Position numbers and translations under genes: made by a program. Of a DNA stretch of 30,814 bases, positions 7,456 through 14,911 are shown in pieces. A model generated the notes under the pieces. That model ran no database searches and was not told the origin of the DNA. It saw only the letters and a list, made by a program, of their open reading frames with translations. How positions within the stretch are numbered: the first letter of the stretch is position 1; every line of letters starts with the position of its first letter. Origin of the DNA: an uncultured Christensenella sp. (lineage in GTDB: Bacteria; Bacillota; Clostridia; Christensenellales; Borkfalkiaceae); assembly GCA_910586065.1 (NCBI GenBank), contig CAJUGI010000010.1, positions 1 to 30,814 on the forward strand, read 5' to 3'.

Positions 7456-7716
7456 TTATATATTCTTAGGGTGGTGGACTCTCCAATGCTGTTTGCGAGT
7501 CATCACTTGCAAGTTACTCGGTCGGTTATTGAGCTTGTTCCCATCACGGTGATGCACTACTTCGTTGGCACGCAGCGGTCTTCCTATTTTTCGACTTGCG
7601 ACATCACGGTGAACAGCCACGTAACCATTTTCACGGGCTTCGGGACTTCTCGGCTTGTATTTCTGCTTGTAGCCTTCCTTGTTGATATAAGACTTATGCC
7701 GTCCTAATCCAAACAT
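7456..7716 (-). CDS. HNH endonuclease
   Basis: 86 residues; ATG 7716 with an AAGGAGGTG ribosome site. The HNH core is clear: EVVHHRDGN (residues 52-60), a central asparagine in NNRPSNLQVM and the C-terminal TRKQHWRVHH. The N-terminal part is basic (RHKSYINKEGYKQKYK). Proteins of this size act as homing-type or defence nucleases, and some are phage-derived. It is the first gene of the operon, 21 bp from the WYL gene and directly behind a consensus promoter. The DNA target cannot be read from the sequence. Confidence 0.85.
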   Translation of the reverse strand: MFGLGRHKSYINKEGYKQKYKPRSPEARENGYVAVHRDVASRKIGRPLRANEVVHHRDGNKLNNRPSNLQVMTRKQHWRVHHPKNI

Positions 7717-7749
7717 ATAGACACCTCCTTATTAGAATTTAGCTATTAT

Positions 7750-7778
7750 ATTATAGCACGGTCCGCCCGTTCTGTAAA
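7750..7778 (-). promoter_or_regulatory. Promoter of HNH-WYL-CoiA operon
   Basis: On the minus strand TTTACA (7773-7778), a 17-bp spacer and TATAAT (7750-7755), about 33 bp before the HNH start. It is the only good promoter seen for the five genes down to 4033. Confidence 0.75.
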
Positions 7779-8014
7779 TAGCGAACTGTACTAATTTTAG
7801 GACATTTACAACATTTCAACACATTCAAGTCTGACAACAAGGGGGATATAGGTCAGCTTTGCAGAGGTGTGTTGAACTAAAATCCCCTTGCTGTTTTTGG
7901 CATAAAAAAAGACCGCCCGCATAAATGTTACAAACTTACACAAGCGGTTTTTGCCCTTTTTGACCCGAAAATCGGTCATTTTTTGCCGTTTTTGTCCAAA
8001 AATGCGAAAAAAGC

Positions 8015-8042
8015 GGTCTATAAGTCAGAAGACTTATAGACC
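8015..8042 (-). terminator. Native tRNA-Leu terminator
   Basis: Perfect 12-bp stem GGTCTATAAGTC / GACTTATAGACC with a 4-nt loop, followed on the minus strand by GCTTTTTT. It sits 8 bases beyond the 3' end of the tRNA-Leu fragment, as expected for the chromosomal terminator of that tRNA. That identifies the left side as host DNA. Confidence 0.85.
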
Positions 8043-8050
8043 AACTTCTA

Positions 8051-8111
8051 TGGTGCCGCTGGCCGGACTTGAACCGGCACGAAGTCTCCTTCGAGGGATT
8101 TTAAGTCCCTT
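8051..8111 (-). other. att site: 3' 61 nt of tRNA-Leu(TAA)
   Basis: On the minus strand it reads the anticodon arm (AGGGA, loop CTTAAAA, TCCCT), the long variable arm CGAAG/CTTCG of a class II tRNA, the T-arm GCCGGTTCAAGTCCGGC, CAGCGGC acceptor strand, A and CCA. The D-arm and 5' acceptor strand are missing: past 8111 the sequence is unrelated. So this is the duplicated 3' part left when an element integrates at the anticodon loop, not a working tRNA. Confidence 0.85.
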
Positions 8112-8121
8112 GAAATGACAA

Positions 8122-8178
8122 AAAAACACAATATGTAGTGAGTGAAGTAATTACTTTTACACTATATATTGTGTTTTT
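8122..8178. repeat. 57-bp near-palindrome at the inner edge of the element
   Basis: Nineteen-base arms (AAAAACACAATATGTAGTG / CACTATATATTGTGTTTTT, one G.T) enclose a perfect 12-base palindrome AAGTAATTACTT. It lies 10 bp inside the junction. With A and T runs at its ends it could terminate transcription from either side, or serve as a recombinase or recombination-factor site. Confidence 0.7.
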
Positions 8179-8250
8179 AGTTGCAAAAAATTTGTGGTCA
8201 CAAAAAGTCGCAAACTTAACAATTATGCAGTTGTAAGAACAGAACAATGA

Positions 8251-8463
8251 CTATTGCTTTAAATTTTCAATGCTGCTTCTAATCTCTATTCCGTTTTGAG
8301 CGCAAAACTTAATAAAACGATATAAAATTAATTTTTGAGGAATCGTCTTTCCGTTTTCCCAACGGTTAATTGTTGTAAAAGAAACATTGAGCTTCTTTGC
8401 CAGCTTTTCTTGACTAAGATTTAATCTTAAACGTGTTTCAAAACAGACTTTAGAAAATTCCAT
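8251..8463 (-). CDS. XRE-family regulator, short
   Basis: 70 residues from ATG 8463, with GAGG eight bases upstream; longer in-frame readings up to 8598 cover the previous gene and are not used. It is almost only a helix-turn-helix: LSQEKLAKKLNVSFTTINRWENGKTIP, matching the XRE pattern with the WExG ending, then a helical tail. It overlaps the end of the DUF7695-like gene, so it is the last gene of a leftward operon (10546 to 8251) that ends at the element's edge palindrome. Likely a local repressor. Confidence 0.75.
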   Translation of the reverse strand: MEFSKVCFETRLRLNLSQEKLAKKLNVSFTTINRWENGKTIPQKLILYRFIKFCAQNGIEIRSSIENLKQ

Positions 8464-8464
8464 T

Positions 8465-8665
8465 TCATTTATCCTCATCAGAAACCGTTTCACTGAGGTC
8501 TGTATAATCTTCCTTTTCAGAATTTTTGAAACAGCGCCGCAAATAATCCAAACCGCCATCAACACTGCAACACCCGCAAGAGCAAGTAACAAAGTCATGT
8601 CGGTATGTAGATTCGATCACGTCCCCACAGTGATTACACCTAATAGCATTTTTAATTATTCTCAA
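8465..8665 (-). CDS. DUF7695-like small zinc protein
   Basis: 66 residues. The pattern KNAIRCNHCGDVIESTYRHD, FVTCSCG and SVDGGLDYLRR matches a small family I know from Firmicutes mobile DNA (named DUF7695 as I recall). Four cysteines (CxxC and CxCG) probably hold one zinc. Its start overlaps the previous stop by 4 bp (ATGA coupling) and its own end overlaps the XRE gene. Function unknown. Confidence 0.75.
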   Translation of the reverse strand: MRIIKNAIRCNHCGDVIESTYRHDFVTCSCGCCSVDGGLDYLRRCFKNSEKEDYTDLSETVSDEDK

Positions 8666-9924
8666 CCGTTCCCCTCCTGCGACAATTCCAATTTTGAAAT
8701 ATCAAACCACTGAGCCGATTTTATAATCTCGGCAATTTCTTCTTCCGTAAATTCATCATCATCGAGTTTGATAAATGACACCACACCCGACTTTTTAAAT
8801 CCACCATACCAATAAAGAAACGGTCTTTTGAAGCAAGGAACAATTCCTACTTCATCTTGCCCCAATAATGCTTTAGTGATCTGCTCGTGAGGGTGATAAT
8901 AAACGGGTAAACCGTTAGCCCTTAAAGCGTTGAACATTCGCACAATTTCTTCTGTCCGGCAGTGTTCACCACCCGACAAAGCCAAATAATAACCTTTCTC
9001 ATCTACACCAACATATAGGCAAATTATTGTATGTGTACTACCTTGAGAAATCTGCCACATATGACTCGGATTTTGAATTTCCCATTTATCTTGGTCTGAA
9101 AGATTAAACCACTTTTTAAATGCTTCAGATGAGCAGTCCTCAATAGTTGACAAACCGCCGTCACGATTATCAGCATATCGAAGATACATTTGCTTAGACG
9201 TCATACCTTCAATACCTTCAAATCGAGCCGCAGTATAGCAAATCGCACAAGCATCATAATACAGTTGAGCGGTCATTTCCTTGATATGTTCAACTGCTAA
9301 TTTTTTATCATAACTTGCAAATTCTTCTATTTCTTTTGCGGACAAGGAGCCACAATAATTTTCTTTCTCCTCGGAATTAATCTCCCAAAGTTTGCCCCGT
9401 AAAATAGTGCCATTTCGATACTCATAAGGCAAAACAGAATTCAAATAATCGTTGTACGTTCCTGCATTTAATCCGCAAATAATCTTTTCAACCTCGTCCA
9501 AAAGAAAGACCAATAAATCAGAAAAATCACGCTTATCCCATTGAGCCTGATACTCTGGACTAATACTTAATACAGTTGAGTTATTAATTAGAATCAGAAC
9601 ATTGCCATTTACTGAAACGATTATTACTTCATACCAATAAACTTCTTTTGGAAACCAACTTTTCCAAGACTCAACAAAAGCCTCTTGCGTTTCATAATCA
9701 CTGCTTTCCCGCAGCTCTGCATAATCTTCAAACGTTCCCCGCGGAACAGATACCCAGAATTTCCAACGCTCATTGTTTTTATCAAAAGATTTGATTTTTT
9801 GCACTTTAGAAAGCAACTGCGAAAGCAATTCTTTCGATTCTTCATCTATATCACAGTTGCGACCAAATTCCAAATCGTGTTGTTCATAATACAGCATCAA
9901 TGGTGCTGTCATTTTATTAGCCAT
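8662..9924 (-). CDS. Hypothetical protein with WKSW(F/Y)P domain
   Basis: About 420 residues from ATG 9924 (GGAG directly before it). ATG 9936 and TTG 9960 are alternatives; 9924 gives the usual 8-bp overlap with the preceding gene. No family recognised. A segment near residue 85 reads ESWKSWFPKEVYWYEVIIV and is matched by GEWKSWYPSPILDGVQWEV in the 211-residue protein at 21248-21883, so both carry the same small beta-rich module. The C-terminal half (WQISQGSTHTIICLYVGVD, then LSGGEHCRTEEIV) looks like a separate alpha/beta domain. No signal peptide or membrane segment. Probably cytoplasmic cargo acting with the 209-residue protein before it. Confidence 0.6.
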   Translation of the reverse strand: MANKMTAPLMLYYEQHDLEFGRNCDIDEESKELLSQLLSKVQKIKSFDKNNERWKFWVSVPRGTFEDYAELRESSDYETQEAFVESWKSWFPKEVYWYEVIIVSVNGNVLILINNSTVLSISPEYQAQWDKRDFSDLLVFLLDEVEKIICGLNAGTYNDYLNSVLPYEYRNGTILRGKLWEINSEEKENYCGSLSAKEIEEFASYDKKLAVEHIKEMTAQLYYDACAICYTAARFEGIEGMTSKQMYLRYADNRDGGLSTIEDCSSEAFKKWFNLSDQDKWEIQNPSHMWQISQGSTHTIICLYVGVDEKGYYLALSGGEHCRTEEIVRMFNALRANGLPVYYHPHEQITKALLGQDEVGIVPCFKRPFLYWYGGFKKSGVVSFIKLDDDEFTEEEIAEIIKSAQWFDISKLELSQEGNG

Positions 9925-10546
9925 CTCCAAAAACATCCTCAAAAAATCTTGACCACTCAAAGCTGCTCAAGCTGTTAAAATGTTCTCTTGCAGCTTGTTC
10001 ATTATCAAACTTTGACTCAATCAACCCCAGCATATTGGTTAATATTTTGTCTTTCCTGTTATACTTCAAAACGCCGGGGAATCCCCACAGCATATCGCCA
10101 AGCCTATTCCAAATGTCAATCACCTTATCACTAAATATCGGATTAATTAAAGACATTCGGTAAACAACATAAAATGATTTACCCTGCTTTAATAGGTAAA
10201 CCTTACCTTCTGCTCTATCAAACCGAACATAATAATAAAACCCATAGACATTGGTAAACCTATATTCGGTAGAGTCAAATGCTATATTCTTTTCCTCAAT
10301 TAAAATCGCTGGTTTTGCAAATCTCGTTTTAATAAATCCAGCATTGTAGATTATTTTTCTTTCACCCGCGGCAAAGCGTTCAAAGGTATTTTTTAATTCA
10401 TCATCAGTTTTTGACGCTCTTCCACTAATAACACCTTTAAAATCTTCTATCGTTCCAAAATATGTTTTAGTGGACGACGTGCAGCTTGGCGCAGAATAAT
10501 TATCTAATTCAAACGAATACCAGCTTGGCTTTTTAATCCGTACCAT
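9917..10546 (-). CDS. Hypothetical protein, first gene of left cargo operon
   Basis: 209 residues, ATG 10546. Rich in aromatic residues (YGFYYYVRFDRAEGKVYLLKQ) with a beta-strand pattern, then a helical end. No catalytic motif I recognise and no membrane segment. It overlaps the next gene by 8 bp and is the first of four leftward genes (209 aa, ~420 aa, DUF7695-like, XRE). No clear promoter of its own seen; AT-rich DNA with TATAGCATAATT-like elements lies directly upstream. A two-component toxin-antitoxin or defence pair is conceivable but unsupported by motifs. Confidence 0.6.
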   Translation of the reverse strand: MVRIKKPSWYSFELDNYSAPSCTSSTKTYFGTIEDFKGVISGRASKTDDELKNTFERFAAGERKIIYNAGFIKTRFAKPAILIEEKNIAFDSTEYRFTNVYGFYYYVRFDRAEGKVYLLKQGKSFYVVYRMSLINPIFSDKVIDIWNRLGDMLWGFPGVLKYNRKDKILTNMLGLIESKFDNEQAAREHFNSLSSFEWSRFFEDVFGDG

Positions 10547-10640
10547 AATTCAGAATAATTATAGCATAATTAAAATAACAATAAAGAGCCAAACTGAAAA
10601 TGTAGTCGGCTTTTTGCAAAATGTAGAAAAATAATCGAAG

Positions 10641-10687
10641 TACACACTAACAGCAAACTATTTGACTGCTGGCGTGTTGTTTTTTGT
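10641..10687. repeat. Imperfect hairpin in gap between operons
   Basis: ACAC...CAGCA pairs with TGCTG...GTGT around a loop containing TTTGACTG, followed on the plus strand by GTTTTTT. The same TTTGACTGCTGG string forms half of the terminator at 11613-11649. A second imperfect stem (AGCC...GGCT, 10591-10614) lies nearby. Terminator function uncertain, since no plus-strand gene ends here. Confidence 0.35.
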
Positions 10688-10711
10688 ATAACTCAATTTA
10701 AAATATAATTG

Positions 10712-11071
10712 CTACTGCTTCCGCCCAATAAGAAAGTGATATTCTCGCATTGAACTTTTTAAAGACCGAGCATTTTCGATCAAAACCCGCCGTTCATACG
10801 GCGTACAGTCTTGAAATATTTCTATGTATTCGCTTTCATCAACTTTCAAATAATTATCAAGGCTTTCTGCAAGCAAAGCATCCGCAGTAACACCCAAAGC
10901 ATTAGCAATAAGTATAAGCGTGTCAAGGCTTGGACTTTTAATCCCGCTTTCTATACAACACACATAATTCGGCGTCTTATCTATCATTTCAGAAAACACC
11001 GCCTGCGTCAAATGCTTTTTGCACCGCAACATTTTTATTCTTTTACCTAACAAAATGTAATTGAGAGCCAC
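10712..11071 (-). CDS. XRE-family repressor (leftward of divergent pair)
   Basis: About 119 residues. I take the GTG at 11071 as start because GGAGGAACAAATA lies directly before it; an ATG at 11101 would sit upstream of that site. Helix-turn-helix at the N-terminus: KKHLTQAVFSEMIDKTPNYV followed by CCIESGIKSPSLDTLILIA, a standard XRE/Cro fold. The tail (DCTPYERRVLIENARSLKSS) resembles the tail of the divergent XRE protein (DCTPQEIESILNIVKEI), so the two are sister regulators. They face each other across a control region with a perfect palindrome, like a CI/Cro switch controlling the recombinase operon. Confidence 0.8.
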   Translation of the reverse strand: MALNYILLGKRIKMLRCKKHLTQAVFSEMIDKTPNYVCCIESGIKSPSLDTLILIANALGVTADALLAESLDNYLKVDESEYIEIFQDCTPYERRVLIENARSLKSSMREYHFLIGRKQ

Positions 11072-11099
11072 TATTTGTTCCTCCAAAAATAGTTTTCCC

Positions 11100-11178
11100 A
11101 ATTATAATCTATTGTTTATCGCATAAACAATAAGCTATTCAAATTATAAACTATTGATGATAAAATAGCAATAAAATT
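11100..11178. promoter_or_regulatory. Divergent promoter/operator region of XRE pair
   Basis: A perfect palindrome ATTGTTTAT-CGC-ATAAACAAT lies at 11111-11131. It overlaps a leftward promoter (TTGTTT, 18 bp, TATAAT). A near-exact direct repeat AATTATAA(T/A)CTATTG is at 11100-11114 and 11142-11156. A rightward promoter reads TTCAAA, 17 bp, TAAAAT (about 11138-11166). The palindrome is a likely XRE operator. Confidence 0.65.
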
Positions 11179-11205
11179 TAGCCAATAGGCGAAGGAGGTC
11201 ATAAC

Positions 11206-11556
11206 TTGAACGCAAATCAAGAACTGAAATTACTCGGTCAAAGAATTCGCGCCGCAAGAACCGCGAAAGGTTTAAGTCAAGGCGACCTCGCTTTTGCTGT
11301 GGAAGTTTCTGAGCCGTACATGAGCGATATTGAACTCGGCAAAAAGAAAATGAACGTCCTAACTTTCTGCCGGATAGTAGAAACTTTGAATATGTCGGCT
11401 GATTCAATTCTTCGTCCGAATGTGCCTGTCGTAAATCAGATATATCAACAAGAATTCGCTGACTTGCTCAAGGACTGCACCCCTCAAGAAATAGAATCTA
11501 TTCTCAACATTGTCAAAGAAATCAAAACAACTTTGCACAACAAAAAGGAAGATTAG
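11206..11556 (+). CDS. XRE-family regulator (rightward of divergent pair)
   Basis: 116 residues with a TTG start at 11206, chosen because GAAGGAGGTCATAAC precedes it. N-terminal helix-turn-helix: GQRIRAARTAKGLSQGDLAF, then VSEPYMSDIELGKKKMN, the full XRE signature. The C-terminal third is helical and probably dimerises. It is followed by a strong terminator at 11613-11649, so it is at least partly insulated from the recombinase operon that begins at 11706. Expected to bind the palindrome between it and its sister gene. Confidence 0.85.
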   Translation: MNANQELKLLGQRIRAARTAKGLSQGDLAFAVEVSEPYMSDIELGKKKMNVLTFCRIVETLNMSADSILRPNVPVVNQIYQQEFADLLKDCTPQEIESILNIVKEIKTTLHNKKED

Positions 11557-11612
11557 TTTCCACTGCGAACGCATTCGCACTTATATTTTATCCCCAAAAA
11601 ACTTTAAATTAT

Positions 11613-11649
11613 ATAAACCAGTAGTCAATATGTTTGACTGCTGGTTTAT
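11613..11649 (+). terminator. Terminator between XRE gene and recombinase operon
   Basis: A 16-bp stem (ATAAACCAGTAGTCAA / TTGACTGCTGGTTTAT, one G.T) with a 6-nt loop, then TTATTTC. Read-through here would control entry of the XRE transcript into the recombination operon. Confidence 0.75.
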
Positions 11650-11705
11650 TTATTTCTGCCTTCATAATCTTTATAATTATCACAAAATGGCTTCCAGAGG
11701 AAATT

Positions 11706-12317
11706 ATGGCAGACGAAATTGAGATTATAAATAAGTTTTATGAGATAGCGCGTACACCTCAACAACTCAATTTATTTAGTGAAACACCTGAACATTCACG
11801 CAAAATCGCAGAACATAAGACGTGGTTACAAAATATACGCCACGAATGTCCTAACCCTGCTAACCACTATAAAATTGGTGTATATATTCGCTATTTCAAT
11901 CAAACTCGTTATGAGGATTATCTCGCTTTCCATAAGCAACAATATATAGATACGGTTGCTTTATGCCCTAATTGGGAACTCGTTGATTTTTATATAGATG
12001 AAGGTGCCACTGCGCCCAATATGGAATCGGCTCCAGAATGGTGCCGTTTACTTAATGATGCCTTTGAAGGCAAAGTTGATTTAATCATTACACAAAAAGT
12101 TTCCAACGTTTCTAAAAAGCCGCACGAAGTAACATTGTGTTCACGTATTCTTGCAGCCCAAAATCCACCCATCGGTATTTACTTTATTTCTGAAGATATT
12201 TTTACGCTTGCCTCATATTACAAAAATGATTTAAAAGATACGTTCTTCTTACCTACACCCGATGCTCAAGCCTTGCCGGGTAATACAGCCGATAAAAAGG
12301 GTGAAGCTAATGATTGA
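11706..12317 (+). CDS. Catalytically dead serine-recombinase-like protein
   Basis: 203 residues from ATG 11706, behind AGAGGAAATT. After a 55-residue leader, residues 56-160 align along their length with the resolvase domain of the next gene: KIGVYIRYFNQ against NVGIYVRVSTD, WELVDFYIDEGA against WKLIKIYADEGI, VDLIITQKVSN against LSLIITKSVSR. The nucleophile serine position is Phe (F64), and the two active-site arginines of SRFAR are Asn134 and Lys137. The conserved first Arg (R62) remains. No recombinase or DNA-binding C-terminal domain follows. So it keeps the fold but cannot cut DNA. It overlaps the active recombinase gene by 8 bp. Also carries QLNLF (residues 20-24), a sliding-clamp-type motif. 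Likely a regulatory or architectural subunit. Confidence 0.75.
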   Translation: MADEIEIINKFYEIARTPQQLNLFSETPEHSRKIAEHKTWLQNIRHECPNPANHYKIGVYIRYFNQTRYEDYLAFHKQQYIDTVALCPNWELVDFYIDEGATAPNMESAPEWCRLLNDAFEGKVDLIITQKVSNVSKKPHEVTLCSRILAAQNPPIGIYFISEDIFTLASYYKNDLKDTFFLPTPDAQALPGNTADKKGEAND

Positions 12318-14208
12318 TATAGATAAGCAGACAGAACGTCAACGCGCCAAGGCAAAAACCCGCAAGCGCATGCACGTTGAAATTGACCAAGAGAATTACG
12401 AATATAAACCCGCGGATAAACCTATTGATTACTACGATAATGATACACAGCAAAACGTAGGTATTTATGTTCGTGTTTCTACTGATGACGTTCGTCAAAC
12501 AACTTCTTTTGAATTGCAAAAACAATACTATGAAGAATTTGTTATTCAACACCCTCATTGGAAATTAATTAAAATATATGCCGACGAAGGTATAAGCGGT
12601 ACCTCTTTAAAGCATAGAGACGCTTTCAATGAAATGATTGCCGATGGAAAGGCAGCAAAGCTCAGTTTAATTATTACAAAAAGCGTTTCCCGTTTTGCCA
12701 GAAACGTAGTTGACTGTATAGGACTCGTGCGCGATCTCGCAGAGCAAAAACCCCCTGTGGGTGTTTTTTTTGAGTCTGAATGTATATTCTCCCTCAACGA
12801 CGAATCGCAAATGGCACTCACGTTTCAAGCTACTATGGCAGAAGAAGAATCACATACCAGAAGCCGCAGTATGGAAACGTCTCTACGTATGCGACTTGAC
12901 CACGGTATTCCTTTAACCCCAAAGTTGCTTGGATACACACACGACGAAAACGGAAACCTGATTATAAATCCAGACGAAGCACCGACAGTTAAACTCGCTT
13001 TCTATATGTATTTATACGGATATTCTTCTCAGCAAATTGCAGACACCTTAAATACGCTTGGACGAAAATCATATCTCGGAAACGTAAATTGGACTTCTAA
13101 CGGTGTAGTGCAAGTATTAAGAAATGAACGCCATTGCGGTGACGTTGTAACAAGAAAAACATATACCGTAAGTTACCGAACGCATAAATCAGCTAAAAAC
13201 CGCGGGGAAAGACCTCAAAGTACTTATCATAAACACCACGAAGGAATTGTTTCAAGGGACGATTTTATTGCCGTTCAGCGTATGCTTGACAATGCAAAAT
13301 ATAAAAATAAATCTTTCCTTCCTGAATTACGCGTTATAGACAGCGGAATTTTAAAAGGCTTTGTTGTAATAAACCCGCGCTGGGCTGGCTTTAAAGAAGG
13401 TGACTATTTTAACGCTTCACAAAGCGCATATGAAGAAGCAGAAAAAGAAGCTCCTGCTCCCGTACAAAACGAGGTTCAAATCGAAGTGGAAGCTGGCGAC
13501 TTTGATTTGCGCGGCTTTGAAATCACTCGGTCGGAATTCTTTGATAGCGTTAATAGACCGTGCATTACGTTCTCAAATAATCAAATAATGTTGAACACCG
13601 AATGTGTGCGCAAATTAGGAGAGAAAAATAATATTGAATTACTTATCAACCCCATAGAAAGAAAATTCGCTATAAGGACAACTACGCCGACAAATAGGCA
13701 AGCTGTTATTTGCTCCAAAGTATCACAAAAAATATATTACACAAAGCCTATCCCCTCAGCCGCATTTCAAAATACGGTTTTCTCACTGTTCGGCTGGAAT
13801 ACAGAGTGCAAATATAGAATAATTGGCTCACGTTATGAAAAAGACAACGAAATTGCTTATATCTTTGATGCAGCCAATTCTGAAGCCTTTTTCAAGTCAT
13901 ACGTTCTTAGTAATCAAGAAGCAACCGAAGCCGGAACAGTATCAATTCAACCGTACACGCCTTCGGGTAAACGCATACGCGCAATTCCAAAGGAATGGAC
14001 TAACAGCTTTGGTAAACCTTACTACCTGCACGAACAGACTCTTTCCGCTTTAGATAAACAAAGCGAATTGGATTGGAAAATCCGTATGGAAGGGCAATTA
14101 TATGAAACAGGCAAAAAAATTAACGTTACCCCTTTTGACGAGTTACGTAGATATATAAAAAAAGAATTAAATGGCGTTATGCCTCAGGAGAAAAAGACGA
14201 ATGAGTAA
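12310..14208 (+). CDS. Large serine recombinase
   Basis: 632 residues from ATG 12310. Resolvase domain at about 48-190 with YVRVSTDD (R55, catalytic S57) and SVSRFAR (R128, R131), DEGISGT and EEESHTRS. The recombinase domain (about 205-330) has GYTHDENGNLII and NERHCGDVVTRKTY. The usual zinc-ribbon cysteines are not seen. A long non-standard C-terminus (about 400-632) starts RGFEITRSEFFDSV and is repeated as separate proteins in the next two genes. Large serine recombinases carry out directional att x att recombination. The element already has a tyrosine integrase at its right end, so this enzyme may serve another recombination or be the integrase of a nested element. Catalytic residues look intact. 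Confidence 0.9.
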   Translation: MIDIDKQTERQRAKAKTRKRMHVEIDQENYEYKPADKPIDYYDNDTQQNVGIYVRVSTDDVRQTTSFELQKQYYEEFVIQHPHWKLIKIYADEGISGTSLKHRDAFNEMIADGKAAKLSLIITKSVSRFARNVVDCIGLVRDLAEQKPPVGVFFESECIFSLNDESQMALTFQATMAEEESHTRSRSMETSLRMRLDHGIPLTPKLLGYTHDENGNLIINPDEAPTVKLAFYMYLYGYSSQQIADTLNTLGRKSYLGNVNWTSNGVVQVLRNERHCGDVVTRKTYTVSYRTHKSAKNRGERPQSTYHKHHEGIVSRDDFIAVQRMLDNAKYKNKSFLPELRVIDSGILKGFVVINPRWAGFKEGDYFNASQSAYEEAEKEAPAPVQNEVQIEVEAGDFDLRGFEITRSEFFDSVNRPCITFSNNQIMLNTECVRKLGEKNNIELLINPIERKFAIRTTTPTNRQAVICSKVSQKIYYTKPIPSAAFQNTVFSLFGWNTECKYRIIGSRYEKDNEIAYIFDAANSEAFFKSYVLSNQEATEAGTVSIQPYTPSGKRIRAIPKEWTNSFGKPYYLHEQTLSALDKQSELDWKIRMEGQLYETGKKINVTPFDELRRYIKKELNGVMPQEKKTNE

Positions 14209-14911
14209 ATCGGAAGAAACGGCACCCATTAATATCCCTGTATTAAGTGAAAACGACGAGCTTTTGGAGCTTAACGAAAACTTTAATTTTGATGAATTCC
14301 AAGTTGTTCGCCGCGAATTCTTTGCGCATTTGCAAGAACCGTCCGTTTCCTTTAACAACTGCAAATTTTATGTAAACGCAGCTTGCCTTTCTAAATTTCC
14401 GAACTCTGGTTTTGCGCAAGTCCTTGTTAATCAAGAAAAGAAAATTCTTGCACTTCGCCCCTGCTCCGAAGGCTCACGCGATTCATTTATGTGGTGTACA
14501 CAAAATGCTAACGGTAAACGCAAACCGAAGCCCATAACGTGTAAATTGTTTTTTGCCAAAATTGTATCGTTAATGAAGTGGAACCCTAATTACCGCTATA
14601 AACTGCTTGGCAAACTAATTCATTCTAATGACGAATATCTAATTGCTTTTGACCTTACCGCTACGGAAGTTTATCAGCGAGTTAATGTAGAAGGCGCAAA
14701 GCCCAAAACGTCACGCACCCCTGTTTTCCCGCAAGATTGGCAAAATCAATTTGGGCTACCTTTCAACGAACACCGTCAATCAATGCAGATAAATATTTTC
14801 GACGGTTACGCAATATACGCAATAAGAGAAGAAGCTCCTCCTGAGAATGCAGAAGATGAGGCTTCGCTTTCAGTAACGATAGCTAACGGTGGTAATAACA
14901 ATGAACAGTAA
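14201..14911 (+). CDS. Free-standing homologue of the recombinase C-terminal domain (1)
   Basis: 236 residues from ATG 14201, overlapping the recombinase by 8 bp. Aligns with the recombinase C-terminus: EFQVVRREFFAHLQEPSVSF against FEITRSEFFDSVNRPCITF, AQVLVNQEKKILALRP against IELLINPIERKFAIRT, MKWNPNYRYKLLGKL against FGWNTECKYRIIGSR, and FPQDWQNQFGLP against IPKEWTNSFGKP. It has no catalytic domain. The module probably binds DNA or mediates subunit contacts, giving the complex an extra, uncoupled copy. No named family known to me. Confidence 0.75.
   Translation: MSKSEETAPINIPVLSENDELLELNENFNFDEFQVVRREFFAHLQEPSVSFNNCKFYVNAACLSKFPNSGFAQVLVNQEKKILALRPCSEGSRDSFMWCTQNANGKRKPKPITCKLFFAKIVSLMKWNPNYRYKLLGKLIHSNDEYLIAFDLTATEVYQRVNVEGAKPKTSRTPVFPQDWQNQFGLPFNEHRQSMQINIFDGYAIYAIREEAPPENAEDEASLSVTIANGGNNNEQ

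Noticed and set aside
8051..8111. A functional tRNA-Leu
   Set aside because: The D-arm and 5' acceptor strand are missing; only the 3' part is present.
12307..12821. Minus-strand frames under the serine recombinase
   Set aside because: Antisense to the catalytic domain; no start signals.
12310..14208. Serine recombinase as the enzyme that placed the element at tRNA-Leu
   Set aside because: Insertion at a tRNA anticodon loop with a duplicated 3' part is typical of tyrosine integrases, and one is at the right end; not excluded for a nested element.
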